A stretch of 63,383 bases of DNA, taken from assembly GCA_040394735.1 (NCBI GenBank), contig JBEBRR010000019.1:1-63383 (forward strand), given 5' to 3'. The position numbers and the translations under genes are program-made. The notes below the pieces were generated by a model, which was given only the letters and a program-made list of their open reading frames with translations, was not told where the DNA came from and did no database searches. Shown one piece after another: positions 18,628 to 27,257 of this stretch; position 1 is the first letter of the stretch; each line of letters opens with the position of its first letter. Source of the stretch: Leadbetterella byssophila_A. Lineage in GTDB: Bacteria > Bacteroidota > Bacteroidia > Cytophagales > Spirosomataceae.

Positions 18628-19484
18628 CGGCTGATTGTTTTAAGGCCCTCGGCCATTACTCCAGCCAGGGGCGTGTCCATTGACGCCCTGACCAGGTGAA
18701 CATCCGGAAGCCTCAGCGCTTCTTCCAGGCCGGCCAGGTATGCGGCAAAAGACTCCCTGAATTCTTTTCGTATACTTTCCGCTTCCAGCTCCACATTTCT
18801 ACCCGTTTCCAGGTCTTTAAACCGGTAGAATCCTTTCAGGTCAAAATCCGTTTCCTGCCGGCCCAGTACCTGAAAGATCAGGATCTGCCGGTACGGTGAA
18901 GCCGCCTTTTTAACCAGGTTCACCCATTCTCCTCCCGCCTCCAGAAGATCAGAAGCCAGGATCAGCAACTCTTTTTGCTTCTGTTGAAATTCGGGAAAAC
19001 GCTCGTCCTTGTTCCCGCCCTTTCCTCCTGCCCGGGCTTTTTCCAGCTGATACAATATCCGGTGAAATGAATTCTTCCCCTCCTTTACCAGCAGCTCTGT
19101 TCCTTCCTCCTTTAAGGTATAAAAGCTCAGCGGATCGTTCTGGCGGTAGCCCATATAGGCCAGCGAGGCCAGCAGCACCTTGCAATAGTCCAGGCGGCTT
19201 ACCCCTTCTTCCGTATAATTCATGGAACCTGACAGGTCCAGGATCAGCCGTATATGCAGGTGACTTTCCGTGGCCGACTCTTTCACCAGGTACCGGCCTG
19301 AGCGCGCATACAGTTTCCAGTCCACCCGCCGGAGATCATCTCCCGGAAAATAAGGGCGGTATTGCTCGAATTCTGTCCCCATACCGGTTCTCCGGCTCTG
19401 ATGCACCCCCAGTAAAAGCCGGTCACTGACCACCCGCGCGGCCAGTTGTAAATTATTTAACCGGATCAGTTCAGCGGCGTCCAT
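18615..19484 (-). CDS. DUF58 domain protein
   Basis: The 289-residue protein has the DUF58 signature GDDLRRVDWKLYARSG at about 49-64 and, after it, a von Willebrand A-like metal site DLSGSM around 88-93. No signal peptide or membrane helix is visible, so it is probably cytoplasmic. DUF58 proteins are standard partners of MoxR AAA ATPases and probably act as substrate adaptors. It overlaps the MoxR gene by 14 bp and the BatA-like gene by 13 bp, which implies translational coupling and balanced production. Confidence 0.9.
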   Translation of the reverse strand: MDAAELIRLNNLQLAARVVSDRLLLGVHQSRRTGMGTEFEQYRPYFPGDDLRRVDWKLYARSGRYLVKESATESHLHIRLILDLSGSMNYTEEGVSRLDYCKVLLASLAYMGYRQNDPLSFYTLKEEGTELLVKEGKNSFHRILYQLEKARAGGKGGNKDERFPEFQQKQKELLILASDLLEAGGEWVNLVKKAASPYRQILIFQVLGRQETDFDLKGFYRFKDLETGRNVELEAESIRKEFRESFAAYLAGLEEALRLPDVHLVRASMDTPLAGVMAEGLKTISRWNS

Positions 19485-20442
19485 GGGTCAGCTCCTCTAT
19501 CACACGATCAGCAGAGATGCCCTCCGCTTCTGCTTTAAAATTTAACGCTATGCGATGCCGAAGCACGGGAAAAGCCAGCGTTTCAATATCTTCCGGGATC
19601 ACTGAAAACCGGCCGTGCAGCACAGCTCTTGCCTTGGAGCACAGCACCAGCGCCTGTCCCGCCCGGGGGCCCGCTCCCCAGTCGCACCATTGCTTCACAA
19701 AAGCAGACGGGCTGCCTTCCGGCCGGGTAGACCGCACCAGGGTGTTTATTCTCTCCGTCAGCTCATCGCTGATGTGCACCTGCCGGGTCAGCTGCTGCAG
19801 TTCCAGGATTTCTTCACCTGAAAGCACACTTTTTACATCTGCCTTTTTCACCCCGGTGGTATTTTTCAATACCATCAGCTCTTCCTGCTCGGAAGGATAG
19901 CTCAGCCGTATATAAAGCAGGAAACGGTCGAGTTGCGCTTCGGGCAGCGGATACGTACCGGCCTGCTCAATGGGGTTCTGGGTAGCAATAATAAAGAACG
20001 GCACCGGCAGGGCGTGAGTAGTTCCTGAATAGGTCACCCTGTATTCCTGCATGGCCTCCAGCAGCGCCGACTGCGTCTTCGGAGGCGTACGGTTGATCTC
20101 GTCAGCCAGAACAATGTTGGCAAAAACCGGTCCCCGTGTAAATCGGAAGAACTTGCGTCCGTCTTCTTCCTCCATCACCTCCGTACCGATAATATCTCCC
20201 GGCATCAGGTCAGGGGTAAACTGAATGCGTTTGAATTTCATTTCCAGCGCGTCAGACAGGGTCTTCACCATCAGGGTCTTGGCCAGTCCGGGCACCCCTT
20301 CCAGCAGGCAGTGTCCGCCAGCCAGGAGAGCGATCATAATCTCATCAACGGCCTCCTCCTGCCCCACAATCACTTTAGCAATCTCTTTCTTTAATTCAGG
20401 TAGTTTGGCCACCAGGCCTTTATAATGTTCCAATGTTCTCAA
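19471..20442 (-). CDS. MoxR family AAA+ ATPase
   Basis: The 323-residue protein has Walker A GVPGLAKT at 49-56, Walker B with ADEINRTPPKTQ around 110-123, sensor 1 ATQNP and an arginine-rich C-terminal helical lid; all are typical of MoxR. MoxR ATPases act as chaperones that insert cofactors or assemble complexes with VWA partners. There is no ATG near the N terminus; the frame opens with TTG at 20442, overlapping the TGA of the DUF4159 gene as TTGA. That makes it a translationally coupled start. The DUF58 gene follows directly. Confidence 0.93.
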   Translation of the reverse strand: MRTLEHYKGLVAKLPELKKEIAKVIVGQEEAVDEIMIALLAGGHCLLEGVPGLAKTLMVKTLSDALEMKFKRIQFTPDLMPGDIIGTEVMEEEDGRKFFRFTRGPVFANIVLADEINRTPPKTQSALLEAMQEYRVTYSGTTHALPVPFFIIATQNPIEQAGTYPLPEAQLDRFLLYIRLSYPSEQEELMVLKNTTGVKKADVKSVLSGEEILELQQLTRQVHISDELTERINTLVRSTRPEGSPSAFVKQWCDWGAGPRAGQALVLCSKARAVLHGRFSVIPEDIETLAFPVLRHRIALNFKAEAEGISADRVIEELTHGRR

Positions 20443-21053
20443 ACCGTTAATGCATACTTGATAATATTGACTCCGAATTTAGTGTTATCCTCCATGAGCC
20501 ATCGTTTATTTCTAAAATCATAATCCCATTCGCAACCGTAATCCTTATTACTGTACAATACGCCGATCCGGCCGTTCACTTCTATAGCCTTCAGGTAATC
20601 GTGTACCAAGTCATCTCCCCAGCCGTTCAGCTCAAAGCTGGTGGTGGGAGGGCCGTCAAATTCAAAAAAGCAGGTATAGAGCGGGTGGCTGTTCGGTATC
20701 TTCCGCAAGGCATCCGGGCCGAAGGTGCGGGCCATCTCCTGCTCAAAAGATTTGGCGAAGAGCCCATCGATATCGTGGTTGCAGTCGTCTACAAAAACAA
20801 AGCCCCCGTTCCGGACATAGCGCCGGAAATGGTCGCGCTCAGCAGACGAAAATTCCACCAGTTTATGCCCGCTCAGGTAGCAGAACGGACTTTTGAATAT
20901 TTCGTTACTGCTCAGCTGCACTACCTTTTCCTTCTCATCAATGGGAATGGTAGTGTATTCTACCAGGGAATGAAGGAGGTTGGAAGGCATCCGCTGATCC
21001 GTATCCCAATTCCCTGATGTGTACTGTATCCTGGTAAAAACGAAAGGTTTCAA
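20439..21053 (-). CDS. DUF4159 domain protein
   Basis: The 204-residue protein carries the DUF4159 pattern: RIQYTSGNWDTD at the N terminus, GGFVFVDDCNHD in the middle, and FELNGWGDD and NKDYGCEWDYD near the end. The fold is GATase1/Rossmann-like. Members sit beside MoxR-DUF58-BatA genes in several phyla, and no biochemical activity is firmly assigned. There is no ATG in the available frame; TTG at 21053 is the likeliest start. The gene lies 18 bp after TldE and overlaps MoxR by 4 bp, tying the protease pair to the MoxR module. No signal peptide is visible. Confidence 0.88.
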   Translation of the reverse strand: MKPFVFTRIQYTSGNWDTDQRMPSNLLHSLVEYTTIPIDEKEKVVQLSSNEIFKSPFCYLSGHKLVEFSSAERDHFRRYVRNGGFVFVDDCNHDIDGLFAKSFEQEMARTFGPDALRKIPNSHPLYTCFFEFDGPPTTSFELNGWGDDLVHDYLKAIEVNGRIGVLYSNKDYGCEWDYDFRNKRWLMEDNTKFGVNIIKYALTV

Positions 21054-21071
21054 AAGTCCGCTCTGTTTATT

Positions 21072-22409
21072 TTACACCGCATCCGACAGGGACGAGAACG
21101 TAAACTCCCTGATCTTCATGGGTGGCACCATATAGCTCTGATCCGACTCCGTGCTGACCACCCGCTCAGGTTTTCCCAGCGTTTCGAGGTTATTCAGCAT
21201 GATAATCGGGCTTTCATTAAAACGGAAATTCTTAACCGGATGTTTGATTTTTCCGTCTTCAATATAAAACGTACCGTCACGGGTAAGGCCCGTAAGCAGC
21301 AGGGTCTGGGGATCTACCTGGCGAATATACCACAGCTTGGTTACCAGTATTCCTTTCTTCGTGCTTCTGATCATCTCATCCAGGGTGGCGGTACCTCCTT
21401 CCATAATCATATTTCCGGGAAAAGGCACGGGTTTTACCCCTTTCTGCTGTGCCCAGTACCGGGAATACGCCAGGTTTTTCACTACCCCTTTCTCAATCCA
21501 CGACACCCTGTTCTGCGGCAGTCCGTCACCTGACCAGGGCGCAGAGGGCAGCTCGGGATGTGAAGGATCCGAATAAATATTCACCCGCTCATCCACGATC
21601 TTCTCGCCCAGACGGGTTTTACCGCCCGGCTTGCTGAAGGAAGATCTCCCCTCATCTGCAGACCGGGCATCCAGGTCAAAATAAAGATTTTCCAACAGTA
21701 CTGACGCGGCGGTAGGCTCAAGAATAACGGTATATTTCCCGGGCTCAAGGGCTTTGGCACCCACTGACCCCCGTGCTTTCTGAACTGCTATACGGCTTGC
21801 CGCCACCGTATCCAGCTTGGAGAAGTCATTATATCCCCGTATTACATAGCCGGAGCCCGTACCGTCATCTGTTCTGACAGTGAGTGAGAAGTTAACCCCG
21901 GTGCTGGGATAATAGGCAAACAGCCCCTTGGAATTCATCATGGCGGAAAAGCCCGTCCGGTTTTCCAGGAAGCCGGCAGAAGTAAGCTGGTCCTGGCCGG
22001 CAAGTGCCAGGCTCTTCGCTACCGCCTCTGCACGCACCTCAGGGGTCACATTCGCTGTTGATTCAAAGTAGCCTTTCGATTTTCCATATTGCTGCGGTTC
22101 CAGCACTCCCATATGCTCCGGGTTTTCGGGAGCCAGGCGTGCCAGCTCTTCCGCTCTCCTTACCACTTTTTCCAGCGAGGCATCGTCAAACTCATCAATA
22201 GTAGCTACTCCTACTTTCTTTCCGAAAGCTGACTGTACCGCCAGGTTTTTGTTGGTAAGGTTCCCGCTGGTGGAAACCTCATTCCGCGCATAGCGGATAT
22301 TTCCCCGGATCTCGCCCTGCAGGTTGACAACACATTCATCTGCGCGGGAGAGTTTTATGACTTTTTCAAGCAGCGCCTTTGCTTCTGCTTCTGTTAATAT
22401 TACTGACAT
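21072..22409 (-). CDS. TldE/PmbA-like metalloprotease subunit, copy 1
   Basis: The 445-residue protein follows the TldE (PmbA) pattern: GNIRYARNEVSTSG near 35, GVATIDEFDD, EPGKYTVILEP and RSADEGRS, with no HExxxH. It would be the non-catalytic half of a TldD/TldE heterodimer, which in E. coli degrades unstructured peptides such as microcin B17 leader and CcdA. I chose ATG at 22409, 5 bp beyond the TldD stop; the longer frame needs a TTG. There is no signal peptide, unlike its partner. It is closely related to the copy at 24177 but clearly diverged. Confidence 0.88.
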   Translation of the reverse strand: MSVILTEAEAKALLEKVIKLSRADECVVNLQGEIRGNIRYARNEVSTSGNLTNKNLAVQSAFGKKVGVATIDEFDDASLEKVVRRAEELARLAPENPEHMGVLEPQQYGKSKGYFESTANVTPEVRAEAVAKSLALAGQDQLTSAGFLENRTGFSAMMNSKGLFAYYPSTGVNFSLTVRTDDGTGSGYVIRGYNDFSKLDTVAASRIAVQKARGSVGAKALEPGKYTVILEPTAASVLLENLYFDLDARSADEGRSSFSKPGGKTRLGEKIVDERVNIYSDPSHPELPSAPWSGDGLPQNRVSWIEKGVVKNLAYSRYWAQQKGVKPVPFPGNMIMEGGTATLDEMIRSTKKGILVTKLWYIRQVDPQTLLLTGLTRDGTFYIEDGKIKHPVKNFRFNESPIIMLNNLETLGKPERVVSTESDQSYMVPPMKIREFTFSSLSDAV

Positions 22410-22414
22410 GATAT

Positions 22415-24049
22415 TCAAATTTTACGAGCGGTGTTAATTACATTGACCCCATTGAAACGCGCAGTGGAACTTCCATGAGAAACGGCGCTGGACTGCGAAG
22501 GCTGTCCTTTCCCGTCAAAGAAAGATCCTCCCAGGCGGAAATCTTTTTCATCACATACCTTCACGCATGAATTCCAGAATTCCTGCGTATTCGACTGGTA
22601 GGCTACGTCTTTCAGCATACCTGTGATCTCGCCGTCTTTGATCTCATAAAATAACTGCCCACCAAACTGGAAGTTATAACGCTGCTGGTCAATGGAGAAC
22701 GAACCGTCTCCGATAATATAAATACCTTTTTTGACATCTTTAATCATTTCCTTTACCGAGAGCGGATCTTTGCCCGGCGCCAGGGAAACATTCGGCATAC
22801 GCTGGAACTGCACTGAACTCCAGCTGTCGGCGTAACAACACCCGTGCGATTCATTTTCTCCTAAAATATGCACCTGGTCACGGATGGCCTGGTAGTTCAC
22901 CAGCGTGCCGTCTTTTACCAGGTCCCAGCGCTTGGTCCGCACACCTTCATCATCCCAACCCACGGCACCCAGCGAGCCTTCCTGGGTTTTGTCGGCAAAG
23001 AGGGTTACTTCCGGACTTCCGTAGTTGAAGTTACCTGATTTGAGTTTGTCCAGCGTGGCAAATGAAGTGCCGGCAAAGTTGGCCTCGTAGCCCAGCACGC
23101 GGTCCAGTTCAAGCGGGTGCCCCACTGATTCGTGAATGGTGAGCCACAAATGGGAAGGATCCAGCACCAGGTCATATTTCCCGGCTTCCACTGACTTGGC
23201 CGAAAGCTTTTCTTTGGCCTGGTGGGCTGCCGCTACCACATCTTCCAGCATATCGTATCCCTTGTTATAACGGGTGGTGATTCCCGTCACCTTATCGGCC
23301 GGGTTTACCTGCAGATAATCATATCCCATGCCTACCGGAGCGCTCAGTGACTGCCGGGTTTCGAATTTACCGGTTTTCGGATCAATACAGGTGACTGCAA
23401 AAATGGGCCACATCCGGTGAATATCCTGGTCAATATACGAACCGTCGGTTGAAGCAAAATACTTCTGCTCATTCACCATGAACAAGATGGAGTTCACATA
23501 ATTGGCACCGTTCTTCATTGCAGCGTCATTGACACCCAGCAGCAGGTCTACCTTTTCCTGGATAGGCACTTCAAACGCATTCCGCTTGATAGGCGCTTTC
23601 CAGCTCACCTCGCCGAAGCCCTTTTGCGGAGCTAAAATAACGGGGCTTTTCATCAGCCGGGCATTGGCTTTGGCAATGGCTACGGCTTCTTCCGCAGCTT
23701 TGGCCGTATCTTTTTCGGTTTTGGCATCCACTATGGCGGCAAAACCCCAACACCCGTCAGCAATTACCCGAACTCCTACACCGTAGGATTCCGTATTGAC
23801 AATGTTCTGAACCTTGTCTTCCCGGGTAATCACAAACTGGTTCAGGTAACGCCCGATGCGAACATCGGTATAGGTAGCGCCTTTCGATTTCGCCGCGTTG
23901 AGGGCAGCATCCGCCAGGCGTTTTTTGACGGCCACATCTATCCCCGAATCCAGGAAGGATTCAGGAGAGGTTGCATGACCCAGAACGGGGACCATCATCA
24001 TTCCTCCGATGCCCAGTCCCGATAGCTGAATAAAATCTCTTCTTTTCAA
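22415..24049 (-). CDS. TldD-like zinc metalloprotease with Tat-type signal, copy 1
   Basis: The 544-residue protein shows the TldD catalytic motif HESVGH (H306 and H311, with Glu307) and a C-terminal GQPSQ segment preceded by a Cys that may be the third zinc ligand. The N terminus has RRDFIQ then a mild hydrophobic stretch with several Gly and Met and a polar ATS region, fitting a twin-arginine signal (about 1-28). E. coli TldD has none. No ATG is available; the frame opens with TTG at 24049. It heads the operon TldD-TldE-DUF4159-MoxR-DUF58-BatA. The substrate is unknown. Confidence 0.88.
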   Translation of the reverse strand: MKRRDFIQLSGLGIGGMMMVPVLGHATSPESFLDSGIDVAVKKRLADAALNAAKSKGATYTDVRIGRYLNQFVITREDKVQNIVNTESYGVGVRVIADGCWGFAAIVDAKTEKDTAKAAEEAVAIAKANARLMKSPVILAPQKGFGEVSWKAPIKRNAFEVPIQEKVDLLLGVNDAAMKNGANYVNSILFMVNEQKYFASTDGSYIDQDIHRMWPIFAVTCIDPKTGKFETRQSLSAPVGMGYDYLQVNPADKVTGITTRYNKGYDMLEDVVAAAHQAKEKLSAKSVEAGKYDLVLDPSHLWLTIHESVGHPLELDRVLGYEANFAGTSFATLDKLKSGNFNYGSPEVTLFADKTQEGSLGAVGWDDEGVRTKRWDLVKDGTLVNYQAIRDQVHILGENESHGCCYADSWSSVQFQRMPNVSLAPGKDPLSVKEMIKDVKKGIYIIGDGSFSIDQQRYNFQFGGQLFYEIKDGEITGMLKDVAYQSNTQEFWNSCVKVCDEKDFRLGGSFFDGKGQPSQSSAVSHGSSTARFNGVNVINTARKI

Positions 24050-24120
24050 TGTTCGTATTGTTTAACCACTCAATTTAATCAAGGCCCTTTTACTTCTATC
24101 ATTTGCATGGGATAAAAAAT

Positions 24121-24155
24121 GATAAAAGGCAAAAAACAAAACACGAAAGGCAAAT
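24121..24155 (+). repeat. Heptad intergenic array, A-rich type
   Basis: Five consecutive 7-mers end in AAA or AAT (such as GATAAAA, GGCAAAA). The unit differs completely from the ACTC arrays but the period is the same. It overlaps the terminator stem behind the second TldE gene. Confidence 0.5.
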
Positions 24156-24172
24156 GCTTCCGTGTTTTGTTT
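24134..24172 (-). terminator. Rho-independent terminator after second TldD/TldE pair
   Basis: A perfect 12-bp stem (24134-24145 with 24161-24172) with a 15-nt loop is followed on the minus strand by a T-run. It starts 5 bp after the TldE stop. It separates the second TldD/TldE pair from the downstream TldD-MoxR operon. Confidence 0.7.
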
Positions 24173-24176
24173 CTTT

Positions 24177-25496
24177 TTATACCGCATCTGACAGGCTGGA
24201 GAACGTAAAGTCCCGGATCTTCAGCGGCGGAATCATGCTTCCGTTCACACGAACCGGTTTACCCATTGCCTCCACGTTGTTCAGCATGATTACCGGGCTT
24301 TCATTAAAACGGAAGTTTTTGATCGGATGCTTGATCTTACCATCCTCAATATAGAAAGTTCCGTCACGCGTAAGACCCGTGTAAAGCAGGGTCTGCGGAT
24401 CCACGGCCCTGATGTACCAGAAACGGGTCACCAGAATTCCCTTCTTGGTGCCTTTGATCAGGTCAGCCAGTGATTCATTACCCCCTTCCATAATAAAGCC
24501 GAAAGGTGGCGGAAGATCTTTCACCCCCTGCTTCTGCGCCCAGAAACGGGAGTAAGCCAGGTTTTTCACCACCCCTTTTTCTATCCAGGTGGTTTTCTCC
24601 CTTGGCCGGCCGTCCATTACAAATCCCGATTTGGGAATTTCAGGATGAACGGGGTCCGAATAAATGGTCACGCGCTCGTCAAAAAGCTTTTCCCCCAGGC
24701 GTGTGCCGCCACCTTTGCGGCTCAGGAAGCTCCTCCCTTCATCGGCATTCCGGGCATCCAGGCTTCGCATCATGTTCTGAATCAGGTCGGATGCAGCCAC
24801 CGGTTCGAGGATTACGGTATATTTACCCGGCTCCAGCGCTACGGCCCCCTTGGAAGCCAGTGCTTTCTGCGCCGCTACTTCAGTAGAGGCTGCCGCATTC
24901 AGCTTGCTTACATCGTTGTAGTCCTGGATGGCATAGCCCGAGCCCATCCCGTCTTCCGTTCTTACGGTCACCGAGAAGTCTACTGAAGTAGAGCTGTTAT
25001 AGGCAAAAAGCCCTTTGCTGTTTCCCATAGCCATGAAACCCGCGCTATCTTCCAGGTAGCCTGCTGAAGTCAGGTTTTTCCTTTTACAGATTTCTATACT
25101 GTCTAATGCAGCTTTTGCACGATATTCCGGGTCAATGGCAGCAGTAGAGGCGGCATAGGTTTCTTTTACTTCCATATATTTCTGGGGCCCGAGCATAGGT
25201 ACATATTCCGGGTTCTCAGGGGCCAGCCGGGCAATTTCTTCCGCCCTGCGCACCGTTTTTTCGAGCGACTGATCATCAAATTCATTGATCGTGGCTGTAC
25301 CTGACTTCCTGCCGAATACCGAAGTAACGGCGAGGGAAAGGTTGGTTGATTCCCCGCTGGTAGAGACCGTATTCCGGGCATAGCGGATATTGCCGGTCTT
25401 GCTGCCGCTCAGGCTTACCGCGGTTTCGTCGGCCTTGGCATACGACAAAACCTTATCTATGATTTTTTTTGCTTCTTCTTTACTTAAAATTGCCAT
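24177..25496 (-). CDS. TldE/PmbA-like metalloprotease subunit, copy 2
   Basis: The 439-residue paralogue of the protein at 21072 shares GNIRYARNTVSTSG, TINEFDDQSLEK, EPGKYTVILEP and RNADEGRS, and again has no HExxxH. By eye about two thirds of aligned residues agree with copy 1. It starts with ATG 6 bp after the TldD copy 2 stop and ends at a strong terminator, so the two form a two-gene operon. No signal peptide is present. Keeping two paired copies suggests that each TldE stays with its own TldD. Confidence 0.88.
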   Translation of the reverse strand: MAILSKEEAKKIIDKVLSYAKADETAVSLSGSKTGNIRYARNTVSTSGESTNLSLAVTSVFGRKSGTATINEFDDQSLEKTVRRAEEIARLAPENPEYVPMLGPQKYMEVKETYAASTAAIDPEYRAKAALDSIEICKRKNLTSAGYLEDSAGFMAMGNSKGLFAYNSSTSVDFSVTVRTEDGMGSGYAIQDYNDVSKLNAAASTEVAAQKALASKGAVALEPGKYTVILEPVAASDLIQNMMRSLDARNADEGRSFLSRKGGGTRLGEKLFDERVTIYSDPVHPEIPKSGFVMDGRPREKTTWIEKGVVKNLAYSRFWAQKQGVKDLPPPFGFIMEGGNESLADLIKGTKKGILVTRFWYIRAVDPQTLLYTGLTRDGTFYIEDGKIKHPIKNFRFNESPVIMLNNVEAMGKPVRVNGSMIPPLKIRDFTFSSLSDAV

Positions 25497-25502
25497 GATC
25501 GT

Positions 25503-27152
25503 TTAGATTTTTCGTCCGGTATTAATAACATTTACGCCGTTAAAACGGGTAGTGGAACTGCCATGTGATACGGCGCTGACCTGAGAGGGTTGCCCCTTTC
25601 CGTCAAAAAACGATCCGAAAGTACGGTAATCATCCTTGTCGCAGATCTGCGCACAGGAATTCCAGAATTCCTGTGTATTGGACTGATAGGCCACGTCATC
25701 CAGCATCCCGGTAATCTCCCCGTTTTTGATCTCGTAGAAAAGCTGTCCACCGAACTGGAAATTGTACCGCTGCTGGTCAATGGAATAAGACCCCCTGCCA
25801 ATGATGTAAATTCCCTTCTCCACTCCTTTGATCATCTCATTCACATTCAGCTTTTCCTTACCGGGCAGCAGGGAAACATTCGGCATACGCTGAAACTGAA
25901 CCGAGCTCCAGTCGTCGGCGTAGCAGCATCCGTGCGACTCTTTCTCGCCCAGTATACCCACCTGGTCTCGGGTGGCCTGGTAGTTCACCAGGATGCCTTC
26001 CTTAATAATGTCCCATTGCTTGCAGGGAACACCTTCATCATCATAACCCACGCATCCCAGGGTATGAGGCTGGGTTTTATCGGCCACAATATTGACCAGC
26101 GGGCTTCCGTAGTTGAAAGATTTTGACTTCCATTTGTCGAGGGTGGCAAAGCTGGTTCCGGCGTAGTTGGCTTCATAGCCCAGTACCCTGTCCAGCTCGG
26201 TAGGGTGTCCTACCGATTCGTGGATGGTCAGGCCCAGGTGGTTCGGGTCCAGCACCAGGTCATATTTACCGGCCTCCACTGATTTGGCGGTAACTTTTTC
26301 CTTTGACTGCCTGGCTGCCAGTATGGCATCTTCCACCATATCATAGGAGTTACGGTAACCCACCAGGCCGTTAGGTCCGGGAATTTTCTCTGAAGCCAGC
26401 CCGTCCATATACTCATACCCCATGCCCATAGGCGAGCTGAGGGCATCCCGGGTTTTGAATTTCCCGGCCGCCTTGTCTACCACCGTTACGGTAAACGTAG
26501 GCCATATGCGGTGAATATCCTGGTCAATATAAGAGCCGTCAGTAGAGGCGAAATACTTCTGCTCATTCACCTGGAACAGGTTAGAGGTCACAAAAGCCGC
26601 ACCGTTCTGCATGGCCTGGTTGTTAACATTCAGCAGGAGGTCAATTTTCTCCTGGATGGGAATCTGAAAGGCATTCTTTTTGATAGGGGTATTCCAGACC
26701 ACCTCGCCTACTCCTTTCTGCGGAGCAAGATTAACCGGCTCGGTCTGGATACGGGAATTGGCTTTGGCGATGGCCACTGCCGTTTCGGCGCATTTGGCGA
26801 TACCGTCATTGGTTACATCGCTGGTGGCGGCAAATCCCCAGGTACCGTTAACGATCACCCGGATGCCTACACCGTACGACTCCGCATTGGCAATGTTCTG
26901 TACATTTTTTTCACGTGTAAATAGGTATTGCTGCAGATACCGGCCTATCCGCACATCGGAATAGGTGGCACCTTTGGCACGGGCAGCGTTCAGCGCCACA
27001 TCTGCCAGGCGTTTTTTCAGAGCCCGGTCAGCGGCAGGCTCCAGCATCTCCTCAAGGGTTACCGGCCGGCCGATCACAGGAATAGAAGATCCCAGAATGG
27101 CGCCAACGCCCATCCCGGACCATTGAATAAAGTCCCGTCTCTTCATAGTCAT
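25503..27152 (-). CDS. TldD-like zinc metalloprotease with Tat-type signal, copy 2
   Basis: The 549-residue paralogue of the protein at 22415 has HESVGH (H311 and H316) and the C-terminal Cys and GQPSQ region, so it looks catalytically intact. The N terminus (RRDFIQ, then a Gly-rich hydrophobic stretch ending near IGRPV) fits a twin-arginine signal. ATG at 27152 or 27146 are both possible; the second matches the start of copy 1. Gene order and spacing repeat those of copy 1, so the pair arose by tandem duplication of a two-gene unit followed by divergence. Confidence 0.88.
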   Translation of the reverse strand: MTMKRRDFIQWSGMGVGAILGSSIPVIGRPVTLEEMLEPAADRALKKRLADVALNAARAKGATYSDVRIGRYLQQYLFTREKNVQNIANAESYGVGIRVIVNGTWGFAATSDVTNDGIAKCAETAVAIAKANSRIQTEPVNLAPQKGVGEVVWNTPIKKNAFQIPIQEKIDLLLNVNNQAMQNGAAFVTSNLFQVNEQKYFASTDGSYIDQDIHRIWPTFTVTVVDKAAGKFKTRDALSSPMGMGYEYMDGLASEKIPGPNGLVGYRNSYDMVEDAILAARQSKEKVTAKSVEAGKYDLVLDPNHLGLTIHESVGHPTELDRVLGYEANYAGTSFATLDKWKSKSFNYGSPLVNIVADKTQPHTLGCVGYDDEGVPCKQWDIIKEGILVNYQATRDQVGILGEKESHGCCYADDWSSVQFQRMPNVSLLPGKEKLNVNEMIKGVEKGIYIIGRGSYSIDQQRYNFQFGGQLFYEIKNGEITGMLDDVAYQSNTQEFWNSCAQICDKDDYRTFGSFFDGKGQPSQVSAVSHGSSTTRFNGVNVINTGRKI

Positions 27153-27257
27153 TTTGGGTTGTTAAAGAATACTTAAAAGTATTAATAAAGATATAAATAG
27201 CTGCATCTTTCCCCGGGAAAAAATTACAGATAAAGATGAAAACCCTGTTTTGGTAGA

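Noticed and set aside
21072..27152. Two TldD/TldE pairs as an assembly duplication
   Set aside because: The pairs differ at many amino acids, in start codons and in flanking sequence, so they are true paralogues.
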